Shown here: piece by piece, positions 24,737 through 36,800 of the stretch | How positions within the stretch are numbered: the stretch's first letter is position 1 | Layout of the letters: each line of letters begins with the position of its first letter | Assembly (NCBI GenBank): GCA_027924585.1 | Contig: BSBM01000299.1 | Location: 31,472,501-31,536,500, forward strand | Origin: Larix kaempferi | Taxonomy: Eukaryota; Streptophyta; Pinopsida; Pinales; Pinaceae | DNA: 64,000 bases | Direction: 5' to 3' | Notes under the pieces: generated by a model | Databases searched by the model: none | What the model was told of the DNA's origin: nothing | The model's input: only the letters and a program-made list of their open reading frames with translations | Translations under genes and position numbers: made by a program

Positions 24737-25163
24737 TTGCTTGATAAGAATGCGAGTTTGAGTATGTGTATTTATGATGAATTATTCACTCCATTTGGAC
24801 CTGTATTGAAGGATGCACATGCAATTAATGCTAGGCTTGGATGCATTCTGAAAGATGGTCTTTTGATTGAATTATCAGGAAATGGAGGGATCATGTCTTT
24901 AAATGGTGACCTAATTTGTGAGATCTTAAAGTGGGTGGACATCACTACACTTACAAATGTAGGATGTGCGTCCTCTCTCATACATTCTGCTGCAAGAGAA
25001 GAAGTTTGATTTCTACATTGGGTGGATTTTGGAAGTTCTATACATATTGCTTTCCTATGGTTGTGAACAGAGAGAGAGTTTCTACTATTCACTACGATAT
25101 GGATTGCAGCAAGTCAGAATAATTGCGATCATATTACTATTATAAAGAGATCCACAGTGTTTC
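24737..25163 (+). pseudogene. F-box protein pseudogene, 5' part
   Basis: A 90-codon frame has SLNGDLICEILKWVDITTLT, then NVGCASSLIHSAAREE, the F-box core (an L/I-x-D-x-I-x-x-I-L pattern followed by L-x-x-x-x-C-A-S-S) of the plant F-box family that includes Arabidopsis At2g27310. F-box proteins dock on SKP1 in SCF ubiquitin ligases. After REE the frame shifts, a family segment is missing, and translation resumes as STLGGFWKFYTYCFPMVV, with a stop at 25120. The gene is cut at 25163 by element B and continues at 31931. Clearly a pseudogene, lying within the giant hAT. Confidence 0.75.
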
Positions 25164-27189
25164 TGTAATGTCCCTTGTTAGGAATTTTATTAAAATTGCA
25201 ATTTTCCACTTTTTTCCTTAATTCGACCTTTGACTAGTTTCGATCTCTAGGTCCCAAATTTGCCCCAAATGATCCCAAATCTTCTGAGAAGGTATATGAA
25301 TGATATTAGAACATAAATATGTGTTTCAGGGATTCCTTTGTACCTCTAAAACACTTCTGCAAATACTCTTTCAATTCTGGTCAATGTAGGTAACTTTACT
25401 AGTGATTTCCCTTTGACTAGTATTGGTCTCTAGGTCTCAAATTGACTCCAAATGCCTTCAAATATTCAAGGAAGGTTTATGAATGATATTAGGAATTGAA
25501 TATGATGTTCAGGGATAACATATGGCCACCAAAAGACCTCTGCAAACTCTCTTAAGATTCTAGACCAAGTATGTAATTTTACTAGTAATTTGGGGTTCAA
25601 ATCCCCCTAAGGTAAGTACTGAAAATGGCTTCCCAAATGCCTCCAAACCCACTCAAATTTATGAAAAGAGGTATGTAATGTGTTAATTATTTTATTAAGG
25701 TCTCATATGCACCATTAATGGTTTATTAAAACTGTTCTCACCCTCTCCCATTCAACTGCAAAAATCACCAATTCGACCCTTGGGGAAATGGCACTATTTC
25801 TTCTCCCAATGCAATTAAACTGAGTAAAAATGCTTCAAATGCTCAAGTACAGTACATGAAACTTGTAGAAGACATCCATGGCAGTATATTTATCACAAAT
25901 ATATCAGAGAATCATCCATTCATTCGAAATCATCATCAATACATTGGATCACAACAAGGTAGTGGGGAAATGGCATTGTTCTTCCATTAAAAATGAGATT
26001 TATACATTTCTACTTGGAATTTCGACCTGAAACTTCTTGGAGATGCATAATAGAGTATTTAATTCATATTAAAAAATAAATGGGGCATTAATATCTTCCC
26101 CAAAGAGTACAATAGCTCACCAAAAACGCCCTCCCTCAAGGATCAAGAATATGTCATCAAAACTGGAAATGGTTGAAGGAGTGAGCTGCAATAGAAGAAA
26201 CCATGAGCTGCCCTGTAGCTTACACCTGCAAATAAAGACTCCATTAAAGCTCCAAATGAAAGGTCTGAATGGCCTTTCCAATTACCAACTTGGATGGGAA
26301 TCTTTCACCCTCGAAATTGGCTAAGGCAAGAAACTAGTCATCCACTAGCTCTCCCTCTTCACAAATGCAATTGCAAATTCTACAAATGATCAAAAGCTGG
26401 TTTCATTCTTTGTTATTGACATTTATAAACTTCTAATGTCCTCCATGGGTCGAATTCCTTCCAAGAGACTCATGCCAACTCAAGTTGGGAAGAGATTCCC
26501 AAGAACACCACTTGTACAACAATTCCTAGTCTCCCACTTCCACCAAATCACATGTGGAAGCATATTAGCTTCCCTAACACCCTTGAGCGCCCTCTTGGAG
26601 TCTATTTTTAGCCCTGACATGTCATATATGTCATATGTCAGCCTTCAGGTCTGATTTGTGTCATAGGTGTCATAGCATCTTCATCATTGTTGTCATAGAG
26701 CTAGGGAATCTAGCCCAAGTGTCTCACTAGCTCCAAATTGCCTCTTCCTCTTCCATGGGAGTTACTCTTCCTCTATATTTCGACCTTGGATGAGTCATGC
26801 AATGAATAATACCTTTTGGACTCCCCCAAGTATGTTACCATTCACCTTGAATTCGAATTGGTGAGAGGATGATGCCAAATGTAGTGGGGAAATCTAGCCA
26901 TATGTGGGTCCCACTTCCTCCATGTGTCTTCATCATGAAATGCCACTTTGATTTTCACTTGTATATATTTATTTAGCTCCTTTATTAAATATTTATTCCA
27001 TTCTAATGTTCAAACATCATTTATTATCCCCATTATTCCAAATCCCAAAGCTTCCACCCCAAACCTAGGAAACTAGTAATTTTCCTCCTTGGCAATTATT
27101 TGACCTTTAGCATCAATTTGACAAACTCTAATGAATAGGGCTAATGTTATTAGGCCATTGTGACCCAATGCCAAATTTGGGACATGACA
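25164..27189 (-). repeat. Element B 3' LTR (2026 bp)
   Basis: The downstream LTR in minus sense. It is nearly identical to 29905-31930 and the same length, with TG...CA ends. The polypurine tract abuts it at 27190-27204 (minus-strand tgggaagggaggatt). Confidence 0.92.
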
Positions 27190-27315
27190 AATCCTCCCTT
27201 CCCAATATTGCTTGTCCTCAAGCAATTTTAAACATGGGTGTTGAAGAACCTGCTTTCTGTATAATTCTTTGAAGTTGCCATTGAATTGCCGAACCTTGAG
27301 TCTTTGAGTTTCCAT
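27190..27315 (-). pseudogene. Element B pol-tail remnant and polypurine tract
   Basis: From a minus-strand start at 27315 the frame reads LYRKQVLQHPCLKLLEDKQY and then W-E-G-R, running through the polypurine tract into the LTR. LQHPxLxLLEDKQ(Y/F)W is the end of the chromodomain/pol region in chromoviruses and matches the same position in element A. It shows that B derives from a chromovirus that lost its pol interior. The frame remains open to 27073 inside the LTR, but this is unlikely to be a functional protein. Confidence 0.7.
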
Positions 27316-27345
27316 GAAGATTTTATAGAGGAACCACCATGCTTG

Positions 27346-29847
27346 CTACTGCACTACTCTGATAAAAATCACTTTATTAAGTGGGGAAATCCATCTCCCA
27401 TACTGCTTATTTCCCCCAAAAAAATTTGAAACCAATGAGATAAAAATTATTCCAGGGTCCCATTGCTTGTATTGCACCCCAATAATTAAGAGTGCTCTCC
27501 AACCCACACTATTAGTTAAGAGGATTCCTGGATCCCATTTTCTTGTATGCATTCTTCCAAACATCATGAGTACAAAATATATATCATCAAAGTACATAAC
27601 TACATAATGAAAATGAATATCAAGGAGGTGCTTCATCAAAGAATCATGAAAGTGCTTATACCTCCAAGCAAGTAGACCACCGTTTTCCAAGTGCATACAA
27701 GCTTCAAGTGACAAATCAAATCTGCTCCAATGACATAGGTGAGTATCCCATGTCCTATAAAGATGCTCCAAAAGGATGTGATATGCATCAAAATATTCAG
27801 TCATGTATTCTTTCATCCAAGAAGTGAATGAAGAATCTCCACTAAAATCTGAACCAAATAATGAGCAGAAAAAACAAGGAGACTTCAAATGACTCAAAGA
27901 AGTCTCACCCATACATCCCTGAATGTGATCATCATAAAGATATAACAAAGTATGTGGCTTCCAACAAAAATGTTCTCCAATCATAAATCTATTCACCCAA
28001 GTCTTGGATGAAGTTCCTCCAACATCAAATGAATCAAGTGTTGAGCAAGAAAAACCATGATTCTTCAAGTGACTCAAATTCCTATCATAGGTGCATCCAT
28101 GTAGATGTGAATCATCATAAAGTAACAAAGTATGCTGCTGCAAATGTGAATAAGAATGTGCTCCCACCATATCATCATAAAATGTAAATCTAGGAGTTCC
28201 ATACTCCTCATGTGGCACCATCAAAAAGAACCCTTTCACCCATACTTCATTGAGACTAATGTTGCAAAACATGGAATTGTAGGATGTAGGAGAATGAACC
28301 AAATCACCCAAATGTTCAAAAAGTACTGAAGTTTCATCATGGGAAGGATCCATATGGGTAGTATCATGCAGCTCCTTCAAAAGTGTAAACTCTTTGTCAT
28401 AGTTTGGTTCCAATGTAGAGGAATCATGCTCTTCTTTAAAAATTGCATAACCTTCATCAAGAGACAATTCAAATTCCTCTTCCACCACATCAAGTGTTTG
28501 GATCTCTTCAAGTTCATCTTCAAACACATCAAGAACATTCAAATTTTCATATTTCTCATGATCCACCATGTCATGAGAATCCTCCAAACAATCTACCATT
28601 TGACAATCTGAAACATAAGAGGAAAAACAAGTACCTTGCAACTTTTCAAGAAGTTGCTCATTTTGAATTGTGAGCTTATGATTATCCTCATTATTCTTCA
28701 AGTATGCATCATGTAACAATTCATTAAGCTCAAACAAATGGTTTCTATCAAAAAGCAAAGACATGAAATTACCTTTGATGTGGCACATTGCTCTTTGAAT
28801 CTTCTCCATGTCTTCAAGGAAGGATGTTTCCTCCAATGAAGTAGCTCTCCAACAAGAATTTGACACCAATGCTTGAGTGTCATGGAGAATGCTGAGGGAC
28901 TCTTGGATCTTCTTTTCATTCATCTTTAAGGACCCTTCAAGAAAATGAGGCTCTTGCAAACAAACCTCCTCATCTTCTTCATTTTTGCTTGGACCAACTT
29001 CATGAAGCTCAAGTGGTGATGGGGAAGTTGATCTTGGTTCTTCTTCAACTGCTACAAGGTATTCATTATCATGCTTAATGGAACTTGGGCTTGCAGCAAC
29101 ACTTTCAAAAGTGATCTCTATGTCACCAACATAGAGGTGTGAGCACCCATCAGTAGGTACTCCTTCATAGTTTAAGCATCCATTAGTAGATGCTCTTTGG
29201 TTCATGTCTAAGCTAGAAGGTGTCTCGAAATGATCTTCCATATTTTCAATAGAATCTTCTTCATGCTCTTGTGATGTCTCTTCATTTTTCTCTTTCAAGA
29301 AATATGATGCATTTTTCCCCTTGTTTTCCTTAGGATCAGTATATTTGGAAGCTCTTCTTGAATAAATATCAAAAGCTCTCCTCAAGGAGGACATCATTTC
29401 ATGCACACATATATGATACTCGCTCCAAGGGTTTTTACAAGAAGGGCATAAACCTTTCTTCACTAACTCCACATATTCATTTTTGGGCCTATTTCCAAAA
29501 ACATGTTCAACATAGTACTCAAAAGACATGGCATTTTTTGTATTTTTGCTCGAAGCAAGATATTCTTGATATTCTTGATATTGTTGGGGCAAGGTTTTAT
29601 ATTTTTCTCTCCATCTTTGGAACTCGCTCATAGAATTATCCTTGGTTGGTGTGACACACTCATATTCATCAGATCTAAAGTCATAAGAATAATCTTCATT
29701 TCTCTTGAAATTGTATGAAGTGTTGCATGATGGCACCTCTTCCTCATACCATTCACATTCTGCTTCATATTTCTCATAAGCATCTGCATATTCCTCATAA
29801 GAATTGTACTCATAGGATTCATCATAATAGTAAGACATGGCTGCCAA
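27346..29847 (-). CDS. Element B 833-residue protein of unknown function, gag-like knuckle
   Basis: One uninterrupted frame fills most of the interior between the primer site and the polypurine tract. The N-terminus is rich in Tyr, Glu and Asp (residues 1-70). A Cys/His motif at residues 134-147 (CPSCKNPWSEYHIC) resembles the zinc knuckle of element A (CFSCKEPW...), so the N-terminal part may be a diverged gag. Residues about 180-560 are acidic with helix-forming stretches. Residues about 570-690 hold two similar modules (HTLL-YDD-H-(H/Q)GC, then LSHLK and FxCS). No catalytic pol motif is present. An intact frame of this length in a pol-less element suggests recent selection or a very recent origin. 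Function is unknown; structural Gag-like packaging is the best guess. Confidence 0.75.
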   Translation of the reverse strand: MAAMSYYYDESYEYNSYEEYADAYEKYEAECEWYEEEVPSCNTSYNFKRNEDYSYDFRSDEYECVTPTKDNSMSEFQRWREKYKTLPQQYQEYQEYLASSKNTKNAMSFEYYVEHVFGNRPKNEYVELVKKGLCPSCKNPWSEYHICVHEMMSSLRRAFDIYSRRASKYTDPKENKGKNASYFLKEKNEETSQEHEEDSIENMEDHFETPSSLDMNQRASTNGCLNYEGVPTDGCSHLYVGDIEITFESVAASPSSIKHDNEYLVAVEEEPRSTSPSPLELHEVGPSKNEEDEEVCLQEPHFLEGSLKMNEKKIQESLSILHDTQALVSNSCWRATSLEETSFLEDMEKIQRAMCHIKGNFMSLLFDRNHLFELNELLHDAYLKNNEDNHKLTIQNEQLLEKLQGTCFSSYVSDCQMVDCLEDSHDMVDHEKYENLNVLDVFEDELEEIQTLDVVEEEFELSLDEGYAIFKEEHDSSTLEPNYDKEFTLLKELHDTTHMDPSHDETSVLFEHLGDLVHSPTSYNSMFCNISLNEVWVKGFFLMVPHEEYGTPRFTFYDDMVGAHSYSHLQQHTLLLYDDSHLHGCTYDRNLSHLKNHGFSCSTLDSFDVGGTSSKTWVNRFMIGEHFCWKPHTLLYLYDDHIQGCMGETSLSHLKSPCFFCSLFGSDFSGDSSFTSWMKEYMTEYFDAYHILLEHLYRTWDTHLCHWSRFDLSLEACMHLENGGLLAWRYKHFHDSLMKHLLDIHFHYVVMYFDDIYFVLMMFGRMHTRKWDPGILLTNSVGWRALLIIGVQYKQWDPGIIFISLVSNFFGGNKQYGRWISPLNKVIFIRVVQ

Positions 29848-29887
29848 TTATTCTTGAATGTATGTACCTAATACACAGGTGCAACGA

Positions 29888-29903
29888 CCATGCTCTGATA
29901 CCA
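29888..29903 (-). other. Element B primer-binding site (tRNA-iMet)
   Basis: The minus strand reads tggtatcagagcatgg one base from the 5' LTR end. It is the standard plant initiator-Met tRNA primer site and is almost identical to that of element A. Confidence 0.92.
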
Positions 29904-29904
29904 C

Positions 29905-31930
29905 TGTAATGTCCCTTGTTAGGAATTTTATTAAAATTGCAATTTTCCACTTTTTTCCTTAATTCGACCTTTGACTAGTTTCAATCTCTAGGTCCCAAAT
30001 TTGCCCCAAATGATCCCAAATCTTCTGAGAAGGTATATGAATGATATTATAACATAAATATGTGTTTCAGGGATTCCTTTGTACCTATAAAACACTTCTG
30101 CAAATACTCTTTCAATTCTGGTCAATGCAGGTAACTTTACTAGTGATTTCCCTTTGACTAGTATTGGTCTCTAGGTCTCAAATTGACTCCAAATGCCTTC
30201 AAATATTCAAGGAAGGTTTATGAATGATATTAGGAATTGAATATGATGTTCAGGGATAACATATGGCCACCAAAAGACCTCTGCAAACTCTCTTAATATT
30301 CTAGACCAAGTATGTAATTTTACTAGTAATTTGGGGTTCAAATCCCCCTAAGGTAAGTACTGAAAATGGCTTCCCAAATGCCTCCAAACCCACTCAAATT
30401 TATGAACAGAGGTATGTAATGTGTTAATTATTTTATTAAGGTCTCATATTCACCATTAATGGTTTATTACAACTGTTCTCACCCTCTCCCATTCAACTGC
30501 AAAAATCACCAATTCGACCCTTGGGGAAATGGCACTATTTCTTCTCCCAATGCAATTAAACTGAGTAAAAATGCTTCAAATGCTCAAGTACAGTACATGA
30601 AACTTGTAGAAGACATCCATGGCAGTATATTTATCACAAATATATCAGAGAATCATCCATTCATTTGAAATCATCATCAATACATTGGCTCACAACAAGG
30701 TAGTGGGGAAATGGCATTGTTCTTCCATTAAAAATGAGATTTATACATTTCTACTTGGAATTTCGACCTGAAACTTCTTGGAGATGCATAATAGAGTATT
30801 TAATTCATATTAAAAAAGAAATGGGGCATTAAGATCTTCCCCAAAGAGTACAATAGCTCACCAAAAATGCCCTCCCTCAAGGATCAAGAATATGTCATCA
30901 AAACTGGAAATGGTTGAAGGAGTGAGCTGCAATAGAAGAAACCATGAGCTGCCCTGTAGCTTACACCTGCAAATAAAGACTCCATTAAAGCTCCAAATGA
31001 AATGTCTGAATGGCCTTTCCAATTACCAACTTGGATGGGAATCTTTCACCCTCGAAATTGGCTAAGGCAAGAAACTAGTCATCCACTAGCTCTCCCTCTT
31101 CACAAATGCAATTGCAAATTCTACAAATGATCAAAAGCTGGTTTCATTCTTTGTTATTGACATTTATAAACTTCTAATGTCCTCCATGGGTCGAATTCCT
31201 TCCAAGAGACTCATGCCAACTCAAGTTGGGAAGAGATTCCAAAGAACACCACTTGTACAACAATTCCTAGTCTCCCACTTCCACCAAATCACATGTGGAA
31301 GCATCTTAGCTGCCCTAACACCCTTGAGCGCCCTCTTGGAGTCTATTTTTAGCCCTGACATGTCATATATGTCATATGTCAGCCTTCAGGTTTGATTTGT
31401 GTCATAGGTGTCATAGCATCTTCATCATTGTTGTCATAGAGCTAGGGAATCTAGCCCAAGTGTCTCACTAGCTCCAAATTGCCTCTTCCTCTTCCATGGG
31501 AGTTACTCTTCCTCTATATTTCGACCTTGGATGAGTCATGCAATGAATAATACCTTTTGGACTCCCCCAAGTATGTTACCATTCACCTTGAATTCGAATT
31601 GGTGAGAGGATGATGCCAAATGTAGTGGGGAAATCTAGCCATATGTGGGTCCCACTTCCTCCATGTGTCTTCATCATGAAATGCCACTTTGATTTTCACT
31701 TGTATATATTTATTTAGCTCCTTTATTAAATATTTATTCCATTCTAATGTTCAAACATCATTTATTATCCCCATTATTCCAAATCCCAAAGCTTCCACCC
31801 CAAACCTAGGAAACTAGTAATTTTCCTCCTTGGCAATTATTTGACCTTTAGCATCAATTTGACAAACTCTAATGAATAGGGCTAATGTTATTAGGCCATT
31901 GTGACCCAATGCCAAATTTGGGACATGACA
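29905..31930 (-). repeat. Element B 5' LTR (2026 bp)
   Basis: The upstream LTR in minus sense, with tgtaatgtccc and gacatgaca ends, followed by the TSD copy gtttc at 31931-31935. Confidence 0.92.
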
Positions 31931-32410
31931 GTTTCTCCCTCTGATTTGGTTTCACTTGTTGATCTGCATTATAGAGATAAAGTAATTTATTCCAAAATAC
32001 TTTGGGGAATCCCATGTTCATATCATTTTCATGGCTAGTTCTCTAACTACCCTGTCAATATTGATGTGATAAGTATTTTTAACAGAGGTGAGAATAATGA
32101 AAGCTAGGCTAATATCTCCTCAACAGATGGGTTTCCACCAATTACATCTCTTGAGAGGGAAAGGAAATATGGGATACTTTGGAGAGATCTTTGGAACAAC
32201 ATAAGGCTTAGTTGGATCCTTGTGAATAGAAGAGAAAAGAAAGAAATCAACCTTGCTAGTTGGAGTCCCCTAGGTGGAAAAATTCATTGGCCTACTGATA
32301 AGGATATTCTTATACGCTTTGAGACAACCCAAAATAAGGGTAAAATTGAGGTATCTGATATTTCTTTGAGGAGTATGGGCTACAACAGATCCCCTCCTAC
32401 AGGGATGTGA
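31931..32410 (+). pseudogene. F-box protein pseudogene, 3' part
   Basis: The frame interrupted at 25163 resumes exactly after element B when one TSD copy is removed. The translation has SPSDLVSLVDLHYRDKVIYS, KILWGIP, ISSTDGFPPITSLERERKYG, then LSWILVNRREKKEINLASWS and GGKIHWPTDKDILIRF. These are the conserved C-terminal blocks of the At2g27310-like plant F-box family. Two in-frame stops (32036-32038, in an HGW-F context, and 32105-32107) and a terminal stop at 32408-32410 make it non-functional. Family members are usually intronless, so a retroposed copy and a DNA-level copy would look alike. Confidence 0.8.
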
Positions 32411-32980
32411 CTCCTCCTATGTTGAAACAGGGATGCTACCTCTCCCATAGCAGATGACCACAAATGAGCAACACAAACTCTTCTTACAACTAAATGTTGG
32501 ACAAGAATGCTTTGCAAACCATGGCTGGGTATCAATGTTCATCTCTGCCTCACACAAATCACCCTTCTTGGCACAAGGACGGATAGGTGTACTACTTGAA
32601 GTCAATCACACAATGGTACTCTGTGGTAAACCCAAAATCATCTCCATGAAACCAATATTCACAATATTTACATCCACGATATGAGAACTGAGGGTTGTAT
32701 GCTTTGCCACAGAGGAAAAAAATTCAAGATATAGAAAGCCATCTATGTTATTATGTCCTAAAAATCCAAGGACATCTTCTTTGATTTTTTTTCTTCAAAC
32801 CCCGACCTTCAAAACAACCACTGTCCGCCAATTCCAGGATTGTTCCACTTCAACATTGTGCTTCCTTTATTTGTTGGACTTTGATTTAGGGTTGACAAGA
32901 TGATACATATATCTTTTAGAAAAGTCTACATATAAAACTTGAGATGCTACCACTATGGACACACCCTTTCATCAAAGGCT
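32411..32980. other. Unassigned DNA after the F-box pseudogene
   Basis: Short overlapping frames on both strands at about 32417-32684 show no recognisable domain. No poly(A) tract or TSD was seen that would mark the F-box copy as a processed pseudogene. Confidence 0.4.
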
Positions 32981-32983
32981 ACT

Positions 32984-33848
32984 ACTACAGAACACAAAGA
33001 AGCTCTTACAGGCTGCTCAAATGTTGTAGGTGACTCTTATAACTCCATAAGGCTACCTAGATTGTTGTTACAAATGAATTTTTGTTACAAATGAATTGTT
33101 GTTACAAATAAATTGTTGTCAAAATTTCCTCACAACTACTCCGTTAAGATGAAAGAGTGCCCAAAATTCCTATAGGTGGCATTCTTCTGCTGCAAAGTGC
33201 CTAGAAATACTGAAATTTGTTTAATGTTGCCTAAACTAATCAAAGATATGCCCAGATCCACCTAGGACCTTCCCAGAAATGATTATGGACACTGTAGAAG
33301 AACTTGTCGTTGGGATAGACTATCCAAGAGTGTCCAGATTTCCTAGGACAGACCCACTTCTGAATTAGGGCACACCCATGCAAAAATGGGTGTCATTCAC
33401 AACCCATATAAAATATTGGAGGGATGATGTATGCTACTACAAAACAAAAAGAAGCTCTTACAGGCTACTCAAATGTTGTAGGTGACTCTTATAACTCCAT
33501 ACGGCTACCCAGATTGTTGTTACAAATAAATTGTTGTCGAAATTTCCTCACAACTGCTCCGTTAAGATGAAAGAGTGCCCATAATTCCTATAGGTGGCAT
33601 TCTTCTGCTGCAAAGTGCTTAGAAATACAGAAATATGTCGAATGTTGCCTAAACTGATCAAAAATATGCCCAGATCTACCTAGGACTTTCCTAGAAATGA
33701 TTATGTATATTGTAGAAGAACATTTCTTTGGGATAGACTGTCCAGGAGTGGCTAGATTTCCTAGGACAAACCCACTTCTGAATTAGGGCACACCCATGCA
33801 AAAATGGGTGTAATTCACAACCCATATAAAATATTGGAGGGATGATGT
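32984..33848. repeat. Tandem duplication, two copies of about 430 bp
   Basis: The copies at about 32984-33430 and 33431-33848 share the blocks gaagctcttacaggct, gttgtaggtgactcttat, gatgaaagagtgccca and gcaaaaatgggtgt, ending ttggagggatgatgt. They differ by about 6-8% and by extra copies of ttgttacaaatgaat in the first. No coding function was recognised. Confidence 0.85.
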
Positions 33849-33849
33849 C

Positions 33850-36800
33850 TAATGCAAGCATATTATCCATTGATATTGACAAGAATAGGATTTTGACAAA
33901 GTGCACATCCTCCCATTCTATCGAGAAACAACCACCTACTTAAAATGAAGCCACATAAACGTGGTTTCTCTAATTGGTCTCAACATGAGAACCCTCTAAT
34001 ACAAATTAAGGAATCAAGCATATATTTCTATATTTTTCTTTTCGACCTCATATTTTAGTATATCTTAAACAAATTGTACTTAGAGTCCCAATAGTATAAC
34101 CAACAAAGAAAGGATATTGGGATGTACACTACTACAAGTGCAATGGTCTACAGTAGATACAAAAACAAACTGAGTTATTGAAGGTGATCATAATGGAAAA
34201 GGAGGGAAAATTTATTAAATTGGACTTAGGGACACAAAGAGGATAAGGAGGTAGGGAATAAAATGGTGTTGGCCCTGTGAGTCAAAGACTAGCTAGTTAT
34301 TGTGCACTGTGCAGGTAATAAAAGCCAAGAAGCTTATTACAAGAAAGAGTAGACCAAAAGTGAGAACAAAAGAGAAGGGATAACAAGTGGATAGAAGCAT
34401 CTTAGCAAAGAAATTGTGAATGAAATGCTCGTAGCTCAGCTATCAGCAATGACAGGAGAAGACAGGTCCTATTATAGAACATTCACGAACAAAGTGTTTC
34501 CTGTTCTTCTAGATTTGAGTATATGGATTGTTTGCTTCTCCTCTCTTCTATTTCTCTAGATACCCCATAGTTTCCCCCTTTGAAGATTAATGTTATTATT
34601 GTTTTGATCAAAGTGGGTATTTACAAGAGATTTGTTCATACTATTAGCTGGAATTTCATTTTTGGATTTATCTTTAGGTGCTCAACTAAGGCTGATAGAT
34701 TTGTGACATTCTTCTTTTGTCTTATTCTCATTGTTGGGGGTGTGAAATGCTCCACGGATGTTTCTGATATGTACACTATTTCAACACCCTAGAGATGGAA
34801 TATATTGGAATTGCTTGCACCCACACTCTATCTAGAGCTCAAGACCATATTGACATTACTAAATTTTTCACCTTGAGCATGGGTTCTTCCGCCTTTGATG
34901 CTAGGATGACTTTCTCTTCCACCTCTGTGTGATAGTTAGATGGCTTTGAGGATTTCTTTGCAGGTTTGTATCAGTTTGAGATATACTTTAGCTAACATTC
35001 TTAGGGACATCCTTTGGGACCATTTCAATGTTATTGATGTTGATGTTACTTCTGATGTGGAGGAACATGGATAACTACAACAAATAAACAAACAACACAA
35101 ATGGGAAATTTTTCCCTAAAAAGGATAAAATGACAAGCATATGAACTTGGAAACAAGAGGAGAGGATATAGGGAAAACGCCACTTTTTTGTGGATCAGAA
35201 TCAACATGCAGTCATAGAGATGAAATGTTTCCTTTCTGACAAGTTTGGGGTTGCTCTTGTGCTAAAATTAAAGATTTACCAACATTTATTTTCCAAGTCC
35301 TTTTTTTCTGATTGGTTTCAATTATTTTTGGCCAGTTAGGGCACTAGTTTTGTGATGCTTTCAATGTTTCCATAATAAGAGAGAAGCCTACTATTTTCAG
35401 TCGAGAGGGGAAGTTTTCAGCTCATTAGAGATTAAATCCATCTTGAGATTAATTCCAATATTATATGTGTCTACAACTTTATCAAGATTAAATATGGAAA
35501 ATGATATCTTGGGCAAAAAGTAGTTGGCAAAAAAAAATTTAAATTTAGTAGTTTAGATTTGGACTTCATCTGCAAGCATAAATTAAGTAGATGGAGAATC
35601 CAGTCATCATTTTCTTCGGTCTTCTTTTCCTTTCTATATTTCATTCTTCTCTTCCTTTTTTTCATGTACGAATATCTAATCAGTGTTTATTTTGTTCCCA
35701 TAGAGCAAGTACCCTATGCTTCTCTACTGATTTACTATTGATCTAGTGATAGTTGGACATGAATTTGATCTTGCTGAAGTAATTATGTCCCTAAATTTGA
35801 CCTATTATGCCATAAATCAATGCAGGCAAAGAATATAGTAATTCTTGATGGTGATTTACTAAAGAGATAATAATATGATTATGCACACATTCTCCATGTT
35901 TCATCCTCTCCCGAACTAGAATAATGGCATATCAACAAGGTGATGAGCCATGCTAAATGTATCCCTTTTCCAACAACTTCTAAATCTACCTCTAGATCTC
36001 ATCATTTTCAAAAAATGAATTATGCACCTATAGTAGAAGTTGAATTCTCCTCATTAACACTAGAAGTTTCCAATTAGGTCGGCTTATACTTTTATTTGGA
36101 GTATGGCGACCCTCATTTGCAATTATCACATTTTCCACGTCGATCTAATGCTTCATTTGCTGCATTTTCTCCTACACATTGCCTTTGTTTCCCATAAAAA
36201 AACCTTGAATTCGTCCTCAAATTGATGGGTTCTTCCATACTTGGAGTGAGAGATGAATCTTTAAAACCCCTAGAGGGGACTTTGATGACTTTCCAAATGT
36301 ATATATAAAGAGAGTATATTGCCATTGGGATGAGCCCTATGATGTTCAACACGTGCAATTATTCTGAACATCAATGATAAACAAAGAATACATGAAAAGT
36401 TCCAATTCTTAGAGTCAAAGGCCAAAATATCTGCAACTTTGGTGTAAACGATCATTATTACACATACAAAGCCATAAATCCACATAAAGCTAAGAACGTT
36501 TGATCGCATTCTTTGGACAAGTCAATACGGTAACTAGAAGAATAAATAATCATGTTGAAGTTGTAAAGAAACAAAAATGTTAATTTTCCCCAGTAAAAAT
36601 ATTTATATATATGATGGTAGGGACAAGGAAGAGTGAAACTTTGAAATGTCACAAGTAAATGACCTGACTTGTCAACCAACCCTCTATTTTTAAGCTTTTA
36701 GATTCGAGGAGACTTCTTTTAAGTGGGAGGGCATGGTGTGTGCCTAACAAAAATACCTTTGTTATGCATTATACTCGATGTAAATCAACAATTTTGTATG

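Larger units (their letters stand above)
25164..31930 (-). mobile_element. Element B: young non-autonomous LTR retrotransposon
   Basis: Two 2026-bp LTRs (25164-27189 and 29905-31930) flank a 2715-bp interior; both start tgtaatgtccc and end gacatgaca on the plus strand. The element has an exact 5-bp TSD, gtttc (25159-25163 and 31931-31935). By eye the LTRs differ at about 18 sites (0.9%), so the insertion is recent. The interior has a tRNA-iMet primer site, a polypurine tract and a single long minus-strand frame without protease, RT or integrase. It probably moves using proteins of a related chromovirus. Confidence 0.92.

Noticed and set aside
24772-25092. Minus-strand 106-codon frame opposite the F-box pseudogene
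   Set aside because: The plus strand has clear F-box family blocks; the minus frame has no similarity recognised.
28339-29825. Plus-strand and alternative minus-strand frames across the element B ORF
   Set aside because: Much shorter than the 833-codon frame, with no domains.
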